Assembly (NCBI GenBank): GCA_946403845.1
Contig: CAMJBL010000009.1
Span: forward strand, 1 to 64,000
Source: an uncultured Prevotella sp.
GTDB taxonomy: Bacteria > Bacteroidota > Bacteroidia > Bacteroidales > Bacteroidaceae
Direction: 5' to 3'
Length of the DNA stretch: 64,000 nt
Shown here: positions 40,221 to 49,000 of the stretch, piece after piece
How positions within the stretch are numbered: position 1 is the stretch's first letter
How the letters are laid out: each line of letters begins with the position of its first letter
The notes under the pieces: generated by a model
The model's input: the letters and a program-made list of their open reading frames with translations, nothing else
The model's database searches: none
Told to the model about the DNA's origin: nothing
Position numbers and translations under genes: made by a program

Positions 40221-41513
40221 TTAAATCTGGTCGAGGGCCTGCTTCAAGTCGTCGATGATGTCGTCGATATGCTCTGTACCGATGCTCAGACGTACGGTTG
40301 CGGGGGTGATGTGCTGCTCTGCCAGTTCCTCAGGCGAGAGCTGTGAATGGGTGGTGGTATAAGGATGAATCACCAGACTCTTCACGTCGGCCACGTTTGC
40401 CAAGAGCGAGAAAATCTGCAAGGCATCGATGAACTTCCAGGCTTCTTCCTGACCGCCTTTGATTTCAAAGGTGAAGATGCTACCGCCACCATTGGGGAAG
40501 TACTTCTGATAGAGCTTATGGTCGTGATGGCTCTCAAGAGCAGGGTGATTCACCTTGGCTACCTTCGGATGCTTGGCGAGGAAATCAACCACCTTCAGGG
40601 CATTCTCCACATGACGCTCCACACGCAGACTCAGGGTCTCGACACCCTGCAAGAGGATGAAGGCGTTGAAGGGCGAGATGGCAGCACCAGTATCACGCAG
40701 GACAACGGCACGGATACGGGTGACGTAAGCAGCTGCACCTACTGCGTCGGCAAAGACGATACCATGATACGAGGGATCGGGCTTGGCCAGTGTGGGGAAC
40801 TTGTCGGGATTGGCCTTCCAATCGAACTTGCCACCGTCGACGATGACACCACCGAGTGAGCTACCATGACCACCCAAGAACTTCGTAGCAGAGTGCACCA
40901 CGATGTCGGCACCATGCTCCAAGGGACGAATCAGATAGGGTGTGCCGAAGGTGTTGTCGACGATGAACGGAATACCGTGTTTATGAGCCACAGCGGCTAC
41001 GCCTTCAAGGTCGAGCACGTCGGAATTGGGATTGCCGAAGGTCTCGGCATATACTACTTTTGTGTTGGGCTGGATGGCGGCCTCGAGCGCCTCGAGATCG
41101 TTTACGTTGATAATCGTATTGCTGATACCCTGTGTAGCTAACGTATGGGTAATGAGGTTATAGGAACCACCATAGAGATTGTCGGCAGCAACGATATGAT
41201 CACCATTCTGTACAATATTCTGCAGGGCATAGGTGATGGCAGCGGCGCCAGAGGCGACGGCCAGACCAGCCACACCACCCTCGAGGGCAGCGACACGATC
41301 CTCAAACACACCCTGTGTCGAATTGGTCAGACGACCATAGATATTACCTGCATCGCGGAGGCCGAAACGATCGGCTGCATGCTGAGAGTTGTGGAACACA
41401 TACGATGTGGTCTGGTAGATGGGCACGGCACGTGCGTCGGTTGCGGGGTCTGCCTGCTCTTGGCCTACATGAAGTTGTAAAGTCTCAAAACGATAATTTT
41501 TCTTTGTACTCAT
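40221..41513 (-). CDS. metY: O-acetylhomoserine aminocarboxypropyltransferase (sulfhydrylase)
   Basis: This 430-residue PLP enzyme makes homocysteine from O-acetylhomoserine and sulfide. The PLP lysine is in VVHSATKFLGGHG near residue 208. The N-terminal FETLQLHVGQEQADPATDARAVPIYQT block and the length of about 430 separate it from the shorter gamma-synthases. It is transcribed divergently from lrp, with overlapping promoter regions, so Lrp may control it. Confidence 0.93.
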   Translation of the reverse strand: MSTKKNYRFETLQLHVGQEQADPATDARAVPIYQTTSYVFHNSQHAADRFGLRDAGNIYGRLTNSTQGVFEDRVAALEGGVAGLAVASGAAAITYALQNIVQNGDHIVAADNLYGGSYNLITHTLATQGISNTIINVNDLEALEAAIQPNTKVVYAETFGNPNSDVLDLEGVAAVAHKHGIPFIVDNTFGTPYLIRPLEHGADIVVHSATKFLGGHGSSLGGVIVDGGKFDWKANPDKFPTLAKPDPSYHGIVFADAVGAAAYVTRIRAVVLRDTGAAISPFNAFILLQGVETLSLRVERHVENALKVVDFLAKHPKVAKVNHPALESHHDHKLYQKYFPNGGGSIFTFEIKGGQEEAWKFIDALQIFSLLANVADVKSLVIHPYTTTHSQLSPEELAEQHITPATVRLSIGTEHIDDIIDDLKQALDQI

Positions 41514-41592
41514 AACCTTATCCTTTCTTTAATTTTAAATTGTTATTATGATGTTCTTTTGTTCTTATGTCTAAAATATCTTTTCGACGGTG

Positions 41593-41623
41593 CAAAGGTA
41601 CGAACTTTAGAAATATCTTCCAA
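41593..41623 (-). promoter_or_regulatory. metY promoter
   Basis: On the minus strand TTG at 41623-41621, 20-base spacer, TACCTTTG at 41600-41593. Its -33 box is only five bases from that of the lrp promoter. Confidence 0.8.
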
Positions 41624-41628
41624 ATTTC

Positions 41629-41659
41629 TTGCAGAATTCGGAAAATATAACTATATTTG
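41629..41659 (+). promoter_or_regulatory. lrp promoter
   Basis: TTG at 41629-41631, 20-base spacer, TATATTTG at 41652-41659. It faces away from the metY promoter with the two -33 boxes nearly touching. Confidence 0.8.
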
Positions 41660-41728
41660 CAGCCGAGAAAGAAAATCTTTCGATTTTGGGCCCTTTTGAG
41701 CGCCTCAAACAGAATAAAACTCTAAAAT

Positions 41729-42193
41729 ATGGCGGAAATACTCGACGAAACCGACCTGCAGATCCTGAAAACGCTGCAAAAAAACGCGAAATTGACCACA
41801 AAAGAGCTGGCCGATGCCGTCCATCTGACCCCAACACCCGTGTTTGAACGTCAAAAACGGTTGGAAAAGAAGGGGTACATCAAGAAGTATGTGGCCATCC
41901 TCGATCCGGAGAAGTTGGATCGAGGTCTTTTGGTGTTCTGCAAGGTCAAACTCCAACAGATCAACCACGATATGGCCGATGCCTTCACCCGTCGCATCAT
42001 GCGCATCCCAGAGGTCACCGAATGCTATAACACCTCGGGTGCCTATGACTACCTATTAAAGGTTCGCGCACGTGATATGAAACAGTATCAGGAGTTTGTG
42101 CTCAACAAACTGGGCGATATTGAGAACATCAGCGCCATTGAGAGTACCTTCGTGATGAGCGAAGTGAAGCAGAACTATGGTATCAACATCTGA
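41729..42193 (+). CDS. Lrp/AsnC-family transcription regulator
   Basis: This 154-residue protein has an N-terminal HTH (ILKTLQKNAKLTTKELADAVHLTPTPVFERQKRLEKKGYI) and a C-terminal RAM/ligand domain (residues about 65-150) with VTECYNTSGAYDYLLKV. Lrp-type proteins sense amino acids and act as octamers. The gene shares a compact divergent promoter region with metY, suggesting control of methionine or sulfur metabolism. Confidence 0.9.
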   Translation: MAEILDETDLQILKTLQKNAKLTTKELADAVHLTPTPVFERQKRLEKKGYIKKYVAILDPEKLDRGLLVFCKVKLQQINHDMADAFTRRIMRIPEVTECYNTSGAYDYLLKVRARDMKQYQEFVLNKLGDIENISAIESTFVMSEVKQNYGINI

Positions 42194-42218
42194 CAGGAAA
42201 CATCAAAACAAAAACAAT

Positions 42219-42944
42219 ATGAAAAGATTCTTAGTCACCGTTTTTGCAGCCGTTATCGCTGCTGCGAACATCAATGCTCAGTTTCAGAGCACGTATTTTA
42301 CCATCGACGAGATGCCCAATGGCGTTGCCATTCTGCCTGCGCCACCAGACACCTTGTCGGCACAGTTCATCTACGATATCAGCCAATATATGTGGGGCAA
42401 GACCCTCCGCAATACACCACGCGGACAGGAGGCTATCGATCATGTCGTCACGGAGGTTCCCCAGATGGTAAAATTATTCAGCAAGCCCTTTGGCATGACC
42501 ATCTCGAGGAAGACAACACCTGCCATCTACAAGATGCTGCTCAAGGCGGTTCCCACGATCCGTCTGAGTGCTACCCGTCCCAAGGAGACCTATATGCGCA
42601 AGCGACCCTATGTCAGAATGAACGAGTCGACACCCGTTCCTGAGGAGGAAGACGAACTGCGCAATTCAGGCTCCTACCCCTCTGGACACACCATTCGAGG
42701 CTGGGGAATGGCGCTGTTGTTGAGCGAGGTGAATCCTGCTGCCCAGGATGCCCTCATGAGGCTGGGATATGAATGGGGACAGAGTCGCGTCATCTTAGGC
42801 TATCATTGGCAGAGTGATGTCAATGCCTCCATCGCCTTGGCCTCAGCCTGCTTTGCCCGTCTGCACACCAGCAAGGAATTCCAAGCCGATATGGCAGCGG
42901 CCTGCGAGGAATACGAACGGCTGAGCAAAAACGCCAAACCCTGA
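42219..42944 (+). CDS. Class A acid phosphatase (PAP2/PhoN type), exported
   Basis: This 241-residue protein starts at ATG 42219; the signal peptide ends at NINAQ. The active-site motifs are KxxxxxxRP (KETYMRKRP, with a second RP context following), GSYPSGHT, and GQSRVILGYHWQSDV. It probably releases phosphate from nucleotides or other monoesters in the periplasm. It follows lrp by 25 bases and may share its transcript. Confidence 0.88.
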   Translation: MKRFLVTVFAAVIAAANINAQFQSTYFTIDEMPNGVAILPAPPDTLSAQFIYDISQYMWGKTLRNTPRGQEAIDHVVTEVPQMVKLFSKPFGMTISRKTTPAIYKMLLKAVPTIRLSATRPKETYMRKRPYVRMNESTPVPEEEDELRNSGSYPSGHTIRGWGMALLLSEVNPAAQDALMRLGYEWGQSRVILGYHWQSDVNASIALASACFARLHTSKEFQADMAAACEEYERLSKNAKP

Positions 42945-43030
42945 TAAGCAGCTAAAAATTGTTAATTCTTTTGTTTTTCATGCAAGGTTTCTGAATTTTG
43001 GGGTTTTATAGACAAAACCATAAAAGAAAG

Positions 43031-43510
43031 ATGAAAGTAAGATTTAATCGTTGGTACAATGCTGTTTTGACAGCCCTGCTGTCGATGTTGGGTTTTGGCT
43101 GCTCAGTTGATGAGCCAGATGAATATGGTACGATTCTTCAGGAATACGGTGTTCCTTACGCCGACTATCTTATCAAAGGTTCCGTCACCAATGAGGCAGG
43201 CCAACCTGTAAGAGGTATCAAGACATCCTTGAAAAGCGTATTTGATAATGAAAATGAGCATTATGTCTTAGGATTGGATTCTTTTGAGACGGATTACTCT
43301 GGTTATTATCAGTTGAAGTACGTTGGCACGAAGGATCGTAGTCTCAAACTCATCGTCGAGGACGTCGACGGTGAGGCCCATGGCGGCGAGTTTCTTAGCG
43401 ATACACTCGATATCGACTATGAAAATGCTGTCAAGATGAAAGAAGGCAGCAATTGGTATGAGGGTGCATATAACATTACCCAGCATGTCACACTGAAGAA
43501 GAAAAAATGA
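43031..43510 (+). CDS. Radical SAM-associated putative lipoprotein (TIGR04134-like)
   Basis: The protein has 159 residues from ATG 43031 (MKVRFNRWYN). The signal ends at GFGC, a lipobox. The rest is a carboxypeptidase-regulatory-like beta-sandwich: YLIKGSVTNEAGQPVRGIKTSLKS, then DSFETDYSGYYQLKYVG. The C-terminus is KKKK. The next gene overlaps by four bases and encodes a radical SAM/SPASM protein; such pairs recur in Bacteroides and Prevotella. The lipoprotein may be a substrate or partner of the enzyme, which is inference. Confidence 0.72.
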   Translation: MKVRFNRWYNAVLTALLSMLGFGCSVDEPDEYGTILQEYGVPYADYLIKGSVTNEAGQPVRGIKTSLKSVFDNENEHYVLGLDSFETDYSGYYQLKYVGTKDRSLKLIVEDVDGEAHGGEFLSDTLDIDYENAVKMKEGSNWYEGAYNITQHVTLKKKK

Positions 43511-44586
43511 AACCCACTCCCCTAACCCTTCGCAAGAAACTGGCCCTCGAACTCTGGCGACAGAAGGAAAATATCCTGCGTGAGGAACATCCCTTGAAAC
43601 AGTTGTTTTGGGAATGCACCTTACGCTGCGATCTGAAATGTCGTCATTGTGGCAGCGACTGCAAGATGAAGTCGGAGAGCAATGATATGCCCAAAGAAGA
43701 CTTTTTACGTGTTCTTGATGGCATCGCTGCAAAGACGGATCCCCATAAAGTGTTTGTCATCGTTTCTGGGGGCGAGCCGCTTATGCGTAAAGACATCGAG
43801 GCATGCGGAAGGGCCATCTATGAAAAGGGCTTCCCTTGGGGCATGGTGACCAATGCGCTGCATCTCACACCCCAGCGCTGGCAAGGGCTGCTGCGAGCAG
43901 GTATCCATACGATGGCGATCAGTCTCGACGGACTCGAAGAAGACCACAACTGGATGCGAGGCAACGACCAAAGTTTCCAGATGGTGAGTCAGGCGATAGA
44001 CATGCTTGTCGCCACAGAGGGCTTCGTCTTCGACATCGTGACCTGCGTCAATCGTCGTAATTATGCGAAGCTTGATGACATCAAGGAATTCCTGATTTCG
44101 AAGGGTGTCAAACGTTGGCGACTCTTCACCATTTTCCCTGTAGGCCGTGCCGCCCTCGATCCTGATATGCGACTGACGAATGAGGAGTTCCGTGGGGTCT
44201 TCGACTATATTAAGAAGGTACGTCAGGAAGGTCGCATCCGTGCAGACTACGGCTGTGAGGGCTTTCTTGGCAATTATGAGGGCGATGTGCGCAGTCGGCT
44301 CTTCTCCTGTCAGGCTGGTGTGACGGTGGGCTCTGTGATGGCTGACGGTTCCATTGCTGCCTGCGCCAGCATACGGGCAGACTATAATCAGGGCAATATC
44401 TACGAAGACGACTTTATGGAAGTGTGGGAGAATCGCTATCATCCCTATCGTAACCGCGAGTGGATGAAGAAAGACGAATGCGCCAAGTGCAAATACTTCC
44501 GCTACTGTCAAGGCAACGGCATGCATCTGCGCGACGGCGATGGCAAGCTATTGCTTTGTCACCTTCACCGACTCCAGGAAACTTAG
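43507..44586 (+). CDS. Radical SAM/SPASM-domain protein (TIGR04133-like)
   Basis: This 359-residue protein has the radical SAM motif CDLKCRHC at residues 41-48 and the GGEPL motif in SGGEPLMRK near 85. It has a C-terminal SPASM region with cysteines in SCQAG, AACAS, ECAKCKYFRYCQGN and LLCH that would hold extra iron-sulfur clusters. SPASM enzymes usually modify peptides or proteins. The only conserved partner is the lipoprotein gene just upstream. No short RiPP precursor gene is visible nearby, so the substrate might be the lipoprotein or a remote peptide. Confidence 0.85.
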   Translation: MKPTPLTLRKKLALELWRQKENILREEHPLKQLFWECTLRCDLKCRHCGSDCKMKSESNDMPKEDFLRVLDGIAAKTDPHKVFVIVSGGEPLMRKDIEACGRAIYEKGFPWGMVTNALHLTPQRWQGLLRAGIHTMAISLDGLEEDHNWMRGNDQSFQMVSQAIDMLVATEGFVFDIVTCVNRRNYAKLDDIKEFLISKGVKRWRLFTIFPVGRAALDPDMRLTNEEFRGVFDYIKKVRQEGRIRADYGCEGFLGNYEGDVRSRLFSCQAGVTVGSVMADGSIAACASIRADYNQGNIYEDDFMEVWENRYHPYRNREWMKKDECAKCKYFRYCQGNGMHLRDGDGKLLLCHLHRLQET

Positions 44587-44621
44587 TTATTTTTAAAGAT
44601 TTATAGAAAAGTTGCTTTTAG

Positions 44622-44657
44622 GGATTTCCCCGTCTGTTTTTAGGGGAAATCCTTTTT
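44622..44657 (+). terminator. Terminator of the radical SAM operon
   Basis: GGATTTCCCC at 44622-44631 pairs perfectly with GGGGAAATCC at 44643-44652, followed by TTTTT. Confidence 0.85.
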
Positions 44658-44684
44658 GGTGTTGGTGGTTTCTGTCTAATTTTG
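44656..44684 (+). promoter_or_regulatory. Promoter of the beta-barrel gene
   Basis: TTG at 44656-44658, 18-base spacer, TAATTTTG at 44677-44684, 29 bases before the ATG. Confidence 0.6.
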
Positions 44685-44713
44685 CAGCGTGAAATCTTTA
44701 AAATGTTTGGCTT

Positions 44714-45391
44714 ATGAAAAGGATTATGATTGCAATGCTGAGCCTGATGCTCACGCTGCCAATGATGGCACAATACGGACGACCCCGTCACTATGGTTCT
44801 ACCTATGGACGCAGCAGCTATACTCGCCCCACTTATCGTCACAACCCTGTCAACTCCTATGTTGGCTTCCGCGTGGGTGGTGCTTTCTCAACGGTCAACT
44901 CTGATGACAAATATCTCGATGGTGGTACGATGCGCAGCGGCCTGAATGTGGGTGTTGTGGCAGGATTCCAGGTGGCGCCTCATGCGCCCATCTATTTCGA
45001 GACGGGACTTTCCTATATAGAAAAAGGTGGGAAGGGTAATTTTGATGGCAATAAATTCACCTACAACCTGGACTATCTGGAAGTGCCGCTGTTGCTGAAA
45101 TACGACTGCAGGGTAGATCGCGATCTGAGCATCCAGCCATTCATCGGCGGTTATCTGGCAGCCGGTGTAGGAGGTAAGATCAAGGACTTTGGTCATCGTC
45201 AGGCGTACAGCTCTTTCGATGATGACGCCTTCCAGCGCTTCGACGGAGGTATCAAGTTAGGTTGTGGCTTACAGTTCAATTACCTTTATGCGGAAGTAGG
45301 CTATGACTTTGGACTGTCGAATATCAGTCGCGACTATTTTGACGATGCCCATACGGGTAGTCTCTTCGCTACTATTGGTGTGAACTTCTAA
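44714..45391 (+). CDS. Outer-membrane beta-barrel protein (PorT-like/OMP_b-brl)
   Basis: This 225-residue protein has a signal peptide ending at MMAQ. After a short basic, tyrosine-rich linker come eight or so amphipathic strands: VGFRVGGAFSTV, VGVVAGFQVA, IYFETGLSYIEKGG, and the final GSLFATIGVNF. Such small barrels occur in many Bacteroidetes with unclear roles. The gene is alone, with its own promoter, and ends at the triple-palindrome hairpin. Confidence 0.78.
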   Translation: MKRIMIAMLSLMLTLPMMAQYGRPRHYGSTYGRSSYTRPTYRHNPVNSYVGFRVGGAFSTVNSDDKYLDGGTMRSGLNVGVVAGFQVAPHAPIYFETGLSYIEKGGKGNFDGNKFTYNLDYLEVPLLLKYDCRVDRDLSIQPFIGGYLAAGVGGKIKDFGHRQAYSSFDDDAFQRFDGGIKLGCGLQFNYLYAEVGYDFGLSNISRDYFDDAHTGSLFATIGVNF

Positions 45392-45412
45392 AAACAACAG
45401 GGAGGGGTAAAA

Positions 45413-45477
45413 TTATTCCCACCTTGGGAACAAAATTTTCCCACCCTGGGAATGAAATGTTCCCAAGGTGGGAATAA
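45413..45477. terminator. Bidirectional hairpin made of three TTCCCACC-type palindromes
   Basis: The 20 bases at 45413-45432 (TTATTCCCACCTTGGGAACA) are the exact reverse complement of 45458-45477. Between them lies a third related unit, TTTCCCACCCTGGGAAT (45438-45454). Each unit is itself nearly palindromic, so several alternative folds compete. It separates the convergent barrel and rnc genes. Confidence 0.85.
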
Positions 45478-45481
45478 AAAT

Positions 45482-46534
45482 TTAGGCTTCTGCAAAGGCG
45501 GCTGCCTCTGCCTCAGCAATGATATCTTCGCGTGACTTCTCTTTATGGGAGATATCGGAGAGGTCGAAATCATCAGAGAGGTCAGACTTCTCAGAGGATT
45601 CGGATTTCTCAGAATTATCAGGGGTTTCAGCGTACGCCGATTTATCTGATTTTTCTGAATGCTCTGAAGAGGCTGGCTTTGCTGGCTGCTCGATGATAAA
45701 ATCCTCCTGCTCCTTCTCCGGATCAGGTACGAGCATCGTTGGCGTCTCCTCCATCTTCGTACGATCAGACTTCGCCTTGAAGATGGCATCCACAAACTGA
45801 GGTTCGCGCTTCAGCTTCTGCAAGGTCTCTTTCGAAGCTAATTGCTGGGCCTCTTTCTTGGAATAGCCTGAGCCACGCTCACCCTCGATGCCCTCGATAA
45901 CCACCTGGAAACTGAAAATCGGACTACCATTATCGTCGAGTTTCTGTTTCAGCATGCGATACTCCATGCGCACCTTGTTCTTCTGGCTCCACTCCAACAG
46001 TTTCGACTTGAAGTTGACCTCCTTGAAAGCCACCTTGTCGATGTTGATGTATTTACCCAACACGCGATTCTCCCAGAACCACATGCAGGCATCGTAGCCA
46101 CGATCCAGATAGATGGCACCTACCAATGCCTCGAAAGCATTGCCGCCTACGTAGCTGTTGTGGGAATTGCTGCGTCCTGCAGAGAGGATGAGTTGCGAGA
46201 GTCCCATCTCATTAGCCAGCTTACCCAATGTCTCGCGACTCACGAGCTTGCTTCTGGTGTTGGTGAGAAAGCCTTCGCGCTTACCCTCATACTGAGAATA
46301 GACGATATGTCCCACGATCGCATCGAGAATGGCATCGCCTAAGAACTCCAGACGCTCATTGTTCAGCGGCTTACCCTTGTCGTTGCGCCTGCCGATACTC
46401 TTATGCATGAGTGCCTGGCGGTAATACTCGATGTTATGGGGATAGAATCCGAGTATCTCGTAAAGAGAAGAAAAAAGCTCCTTCTCCTTGCGGAAAGGGA
46501 GCTTGATATGGTCAATAATGTTATTAATCCACAT
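45482..46534 (-). CDS. rnc: Ribonuclease III with long Ser/Glu/Lys/Asp-rich tail
   Basis: The protein has 350 residues from ATG 46534 (MWINNIIDHIK). The RNase III signature NERLEFLGDAILD is near residue 52. A double-stranded-RNA-binding domain follows (about 175-240). The last 100 residues are low-complexity and charged, with repeats of SEKSD/SEKSE and DLSD, much longer than in most RNase III proteins (about 225-250). The start lies inside the end of fabF (11-base overlap). The tail is probably disordered and might bind partners. Confidence 0.93.
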   Translation of the reverse strand: MWINNIIDHIKLPFRKEKELFSSLYEILGFYPHNIEYYRQALMHKSIGRRNDKGKPLNNERLEFLGDAILDAIVGHIVYSQYEGKREGFLTNTRSKLVSRETLGKLANEMGLSQLILSAGRSNSHNSYVGGNAFEALVGAIYLDRGYDACMWFWENRVLGKYINIDKVAFKEVNFKSKLLEWSQKNKVRMEYRMLKQKLDDNGSPIFSFQVVIEGIEGERGSGYSKKEAQQLASKETLQKLKREPQFVDAIFKAKSDRTKMEETPTMLVPDPEKEQEDFIIEQPAKPASSEHSEKSDKSAYAETPDNSEKSESSEKSDLSDDFDLSDISHKEKSREDIIAEAEAAAFAEA

Positions 46535-47786
46535 ACTTCTTAAACACCACACAAGCATTGTGACCACCAAAGCCGAAGGTATTGCTGAGACCAGCACGTA
46601 CCTCACGCTTCTGAGCCTTGTTGAATGTGAAGTTCAGATTATAGTCAATCTCCGGATCCTCATCGCCCTCCTCATGGTTGATAGTGGGAGGAATGATGTC
46701 GTTCTTCACAGCCAGTACGGTAGCCATTGCCTCAACGGCGCCAGCAGCACCCAGCAGGTGACCCGTCATTGACTTCGTAGATGAAATATTCAGCTTGAAA
46801 GCTGCATCGCCAAACACCTCCTTGATGGCCTTAGCCTCAGAGATGTCACCCACATGGGTAGAAGTACCATGAACATTGATATAGTCAATATCCTCAGGTT
46901 TCATACCAGCATCCTCGAGTGCATTCTGCATAACGAGCTTAGCACCAAGTCCCTCAGGATGAGAAGCTGTGATATGATGTGCATCAGCACTCATACCAGC
47001 ACCAACCATCTCAGCATAGATCTTAGCACCACGAGCCTTCGCATGCTCGAGTTCCTCGAGAATCAGGCAACCAGAACCCTCAGCCATGATGAATCCGTCG
47101 CGACTTGCGCTGAACGGACGACTGGCCTTCTCTGGCTCATCGTTACGGGTAGAGAGGGCGTGCATGGCATTGAAACCGCCTACACCTGTTGCGCAGATGG
47201 CAGCCTCAGCACCACCAGCTACGATGGCGTTGGCCTTACCTAAACGGATGAGATTGAAGGCATCGGCGAGTGCGTTCGATGAAGAAGCACAAGCAGAAGC
47301 GGTGATATAGTTGGGGCCGTGGAAGCCATACATAATCGAAATCTGACCTGCTGCGATGTCAGCAATCATCTTCGGAATGAAGAACGGATTGAACTTAGGA
47401 CCATCGGCCTCGTGTACACCATAGTACTTCACTTCTTCCTCGAAGGTCTTAATTCCGCCGATACCTACGCCAAAGACCACACCAATGCGGTTCTTGTCTT
47501 CAGTATCGAGATCCATCTTACTGTCCTCGACAGCCTGCTTGGCAGCGATGAGGGCCAGCTGGGTATAGCGGTCCATCTTACGTGCCTCCTTGCGATCAAT
47601 AAAATCATTGATATTGAGGTTCTTTACCTCACAAGCGAACTGTGTCTTAAAATTACTTGCATCAAAAAGTGTAATAGGTGCTGCGCCGCTAACTCCGTTG
47701 AGCAGGTTATTCCACATCTCTTCTGGAGTGTTGCCCACTGGCGTCACCGCGCCAAGACCTGTTACAACTACTCTTTTTAATTCCAT
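46524..47786 (-). CDS. fabF: 3-oxoacyl-[acyl-carrier-protein] synthase II
   Basis: This 420-residue condensing enzyme extends fatty acids. The Cys-His-His triad is visible: Cys in TASACASSSN near 164, His in INVHGTSTHVGD near 305 and His in SMTGHLLGAAG near 341. It follows acpP by 64 bases and precedes rnc, the standard acpP-fabF-rnc order. Confidence 0.96.
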   Translation of the reverse strand: MELKRVVVTGLGAVTPVGNTPEEMWNNLLNGVSGAAPITLFDASNFKTQFACEVKNLNINDFIDRKEARKMDRYTQLALIAAKQAVEDSKMDLDTEDKNRIGVVFGVGIGGIKTFEEEVKYYGVHEADGPKFNPFFIPKMIADIAAGQISIMYGFHGPNYITASACASSSNALADAFNLIRLGKANAIVAGGAEAAICATGVGGFNAMHALSTRNDEPEKASRPFSASRDGFIMAEGSGCLILEELEHAKARGAKIYAEMVGAGMSADAHHITASHPEGLGAKLVMQNALEDAGMKPEDIDYINVHGTSTHVGDISEAKAIKEVFGDAAFKLNISSTKSMTGHLLGAAGAVEAMATVLAVKNDIIPPTINHEEGDEDPEIDYNLNFTFNKAQKREVRAGLSNTFGFGGHNACVVFKKYVD

Positions 47787-47850
47787 AAGCTAAAAATAAA
47801 GCATAATGGTTGCTTCGGGATACGAAACAACCATTATGTTGTGAACTTAT

Positions 47851-48087
47851 TTATTTTGCGTTCTCCTCGATATAAGCGATAGCATCACCTACAGTACCGA
47901 TCTTCTCAGCCTTATCGTCGGGGATAGAAATACCGAACTCCTTCTCAAACTCCATGATGAGCTCAACGGTATCCAGAGAGTCTGCACCCAGATCGTTTGT
48001 GAAACTTGCCTCGGGCTTTACCTCAGCCTCATCAACACCCAGTTTGTCTACGATAATAGCCTTTACTTTGCTTTCAATTTCTGACAT
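47851..48087 (-). CDS. acpP: Acyl carrier protein
   Basis: This 78-residue acidic protein has the phosphopantetheine site [12 protein letters not shown] (Ser near residue 38). It is the first gene of the acpP-fabF-rnc run. Confidence 0.97.
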   Translation of the reverse strand: MSEIESKVKAIIVDKLGVDEAEVKPEASFTNDLGADSLDTVELIMEFEKEFGISIPDDKAEKIGTVGDAIAYIEENAK

Positions 48088-48315
48088 AATTTTCTTTCTT
48101 TAAAATGTTAATAATGTATTTGCTATCTTGAAAAAATTGCGATTTTTTCGCTTTCGGGGTGCAAAGTAACACATTTTCTTTGAGTTACGCAAATTTTTTT
48201 AAGGAAAACTCACTCTCTTTTGCACACAATGGGTATATTTGTGCATATTTTCGCCCTTTTGTGTGCGTTACCAACACTAAAAATGCAAAAAATGGATGAA
48301 AATATCACTAATTCG

Positions 48316-48346
48316 TTGGTTAATTCAAAAACTTATTGTAGCTTTG
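48316..48346 (+). promoter_or_regulatory. Promoter of the DUF4254 gene
   Basis: TTG at 48316-48318, 20-base spacer, TAGCTTTG at 48339-48346. This supports ATG 48373 as the start, since the longer ORF from 48220 would begin before the promoter. Confidence 0.8.
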
Positions 48347-48372
48347 CATTTCAAACTAATCATTTTTTGACA

Positions 48373-48975
48373 ATGTCATTTACAGAGCATGCCAATGAGA
48401 TCTTCAATCAGGTGATTAAAGACTATCATCTGACTGATAATGTCGATACACCTATTCATAATCCGTATGAGCGGGAGAGTATCGACTACAACCTTTATCT
48501 GAAATGCTGGATTGATACCGTTCAATGGCATTATGAGGATATCATCCGTGATCCTCATATCGACCCCGTTGAGGCGCTGGCACTGAAACGGAGAATCGAC
48601 AGAAGCAATCAGGACCGTACGGATCTCGTTGAGGAGATCGACTCCTACTTCCGCCAGTATTACAGTCATGTGAAGCCTTTGGATGATGCACGATTGAATA
48701 CAGAGAGTCCTGCGTGGGCCGTTGACCGTCTGAGTATCCTGGCTTTGAAGATCTATCACATGCAGGAGCAGGTGGAGCGTCAGGATGCCTCAGCCGACCA
48801 TATCGCCAGATGTCAGGCAAAACTGGAGGTTCTTCTGGAACAGCAGAAAGACCTCTCGCTGGCCATCGATCAGTTATTGGAAGACATTGAAGCCGGACGG
48901 AAATATATGAAGGTATACCGTCAGATGAAGATGTATAACGACCCAACTACGAATCCCATACTTTATAAGAAGTAA
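48373..48975 (+). CDS. DUF4254-family protein
   Basis: This 200-residue all-helical soluble protein has blocks NLYLKCWIDTVQWHYEDIIRDP and RRIDRSNQDRTDLVEEID typical of DUF4254. The family is Bacteroidetes-specific and usually sits beside a glycosyltransferase family 9 gene, as here, so a role in lipopolysaccharide assembly is plausible. Its final codons and stop are part of a GAAGTAA/GAAGTGA array. Confidence 0.8.
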   Translation: MSFTEHANEIFNQVIKDYHLTDNVDTPIHNPYERESIDYNLYLKCWIDTVQWHYEDIIRDPHIDPVEALALKRRIDRSNQDRTDLVEEIDSYFRQYYSHVKPLDDARLNTESPAWAVDRLSILALKIYHMQEQVERQDASADHIARCQAKLEVLLEQQKDLSLAIDQLLEDIEAGRKYMKVYRQMKMYNDPTTNPILYKK

Positions 48976-49000
48976 GAAGTGAGAGGTAAGAGGTGAGAAC
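48967..49000. repeat. GAAGTAA/GAGGTGA array between DUF4254 and GT9 genes
   Basis: Units GAAGTAA, GAAGTGA, GAGGTAA, GAGGTGA mix the two main heptad types. The array supplies the stop of the first gene and ends one base before the start of the next. Confidence 0.82.

Noticed and set aside
42998..43031. Upstream start for the radical SAM-associated lipoprotein
   Set aside because: It would place a basic stretch before the lipoprotein signal; ATG 43031 gives a normal signal peptide.
43705..44526. 273-codon minus-strand ORF
   Set aside because: It is antisense to the radical SAM enzyme, whose cysteine motifs and neighbour overlap make it real.
45388..45795. 135-codon minus-strand ORF at the end of rnc
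   Set aside because: It is a different frame through the low-complexity tail of RNase III and the hairpin; composition explains the open frame.
48220..48372. N-terminal extension of the DUF4254 protein
   Set aside because: A perfect promoter at 48316-48346 lies inside the extension, so translation must begin at 48373.
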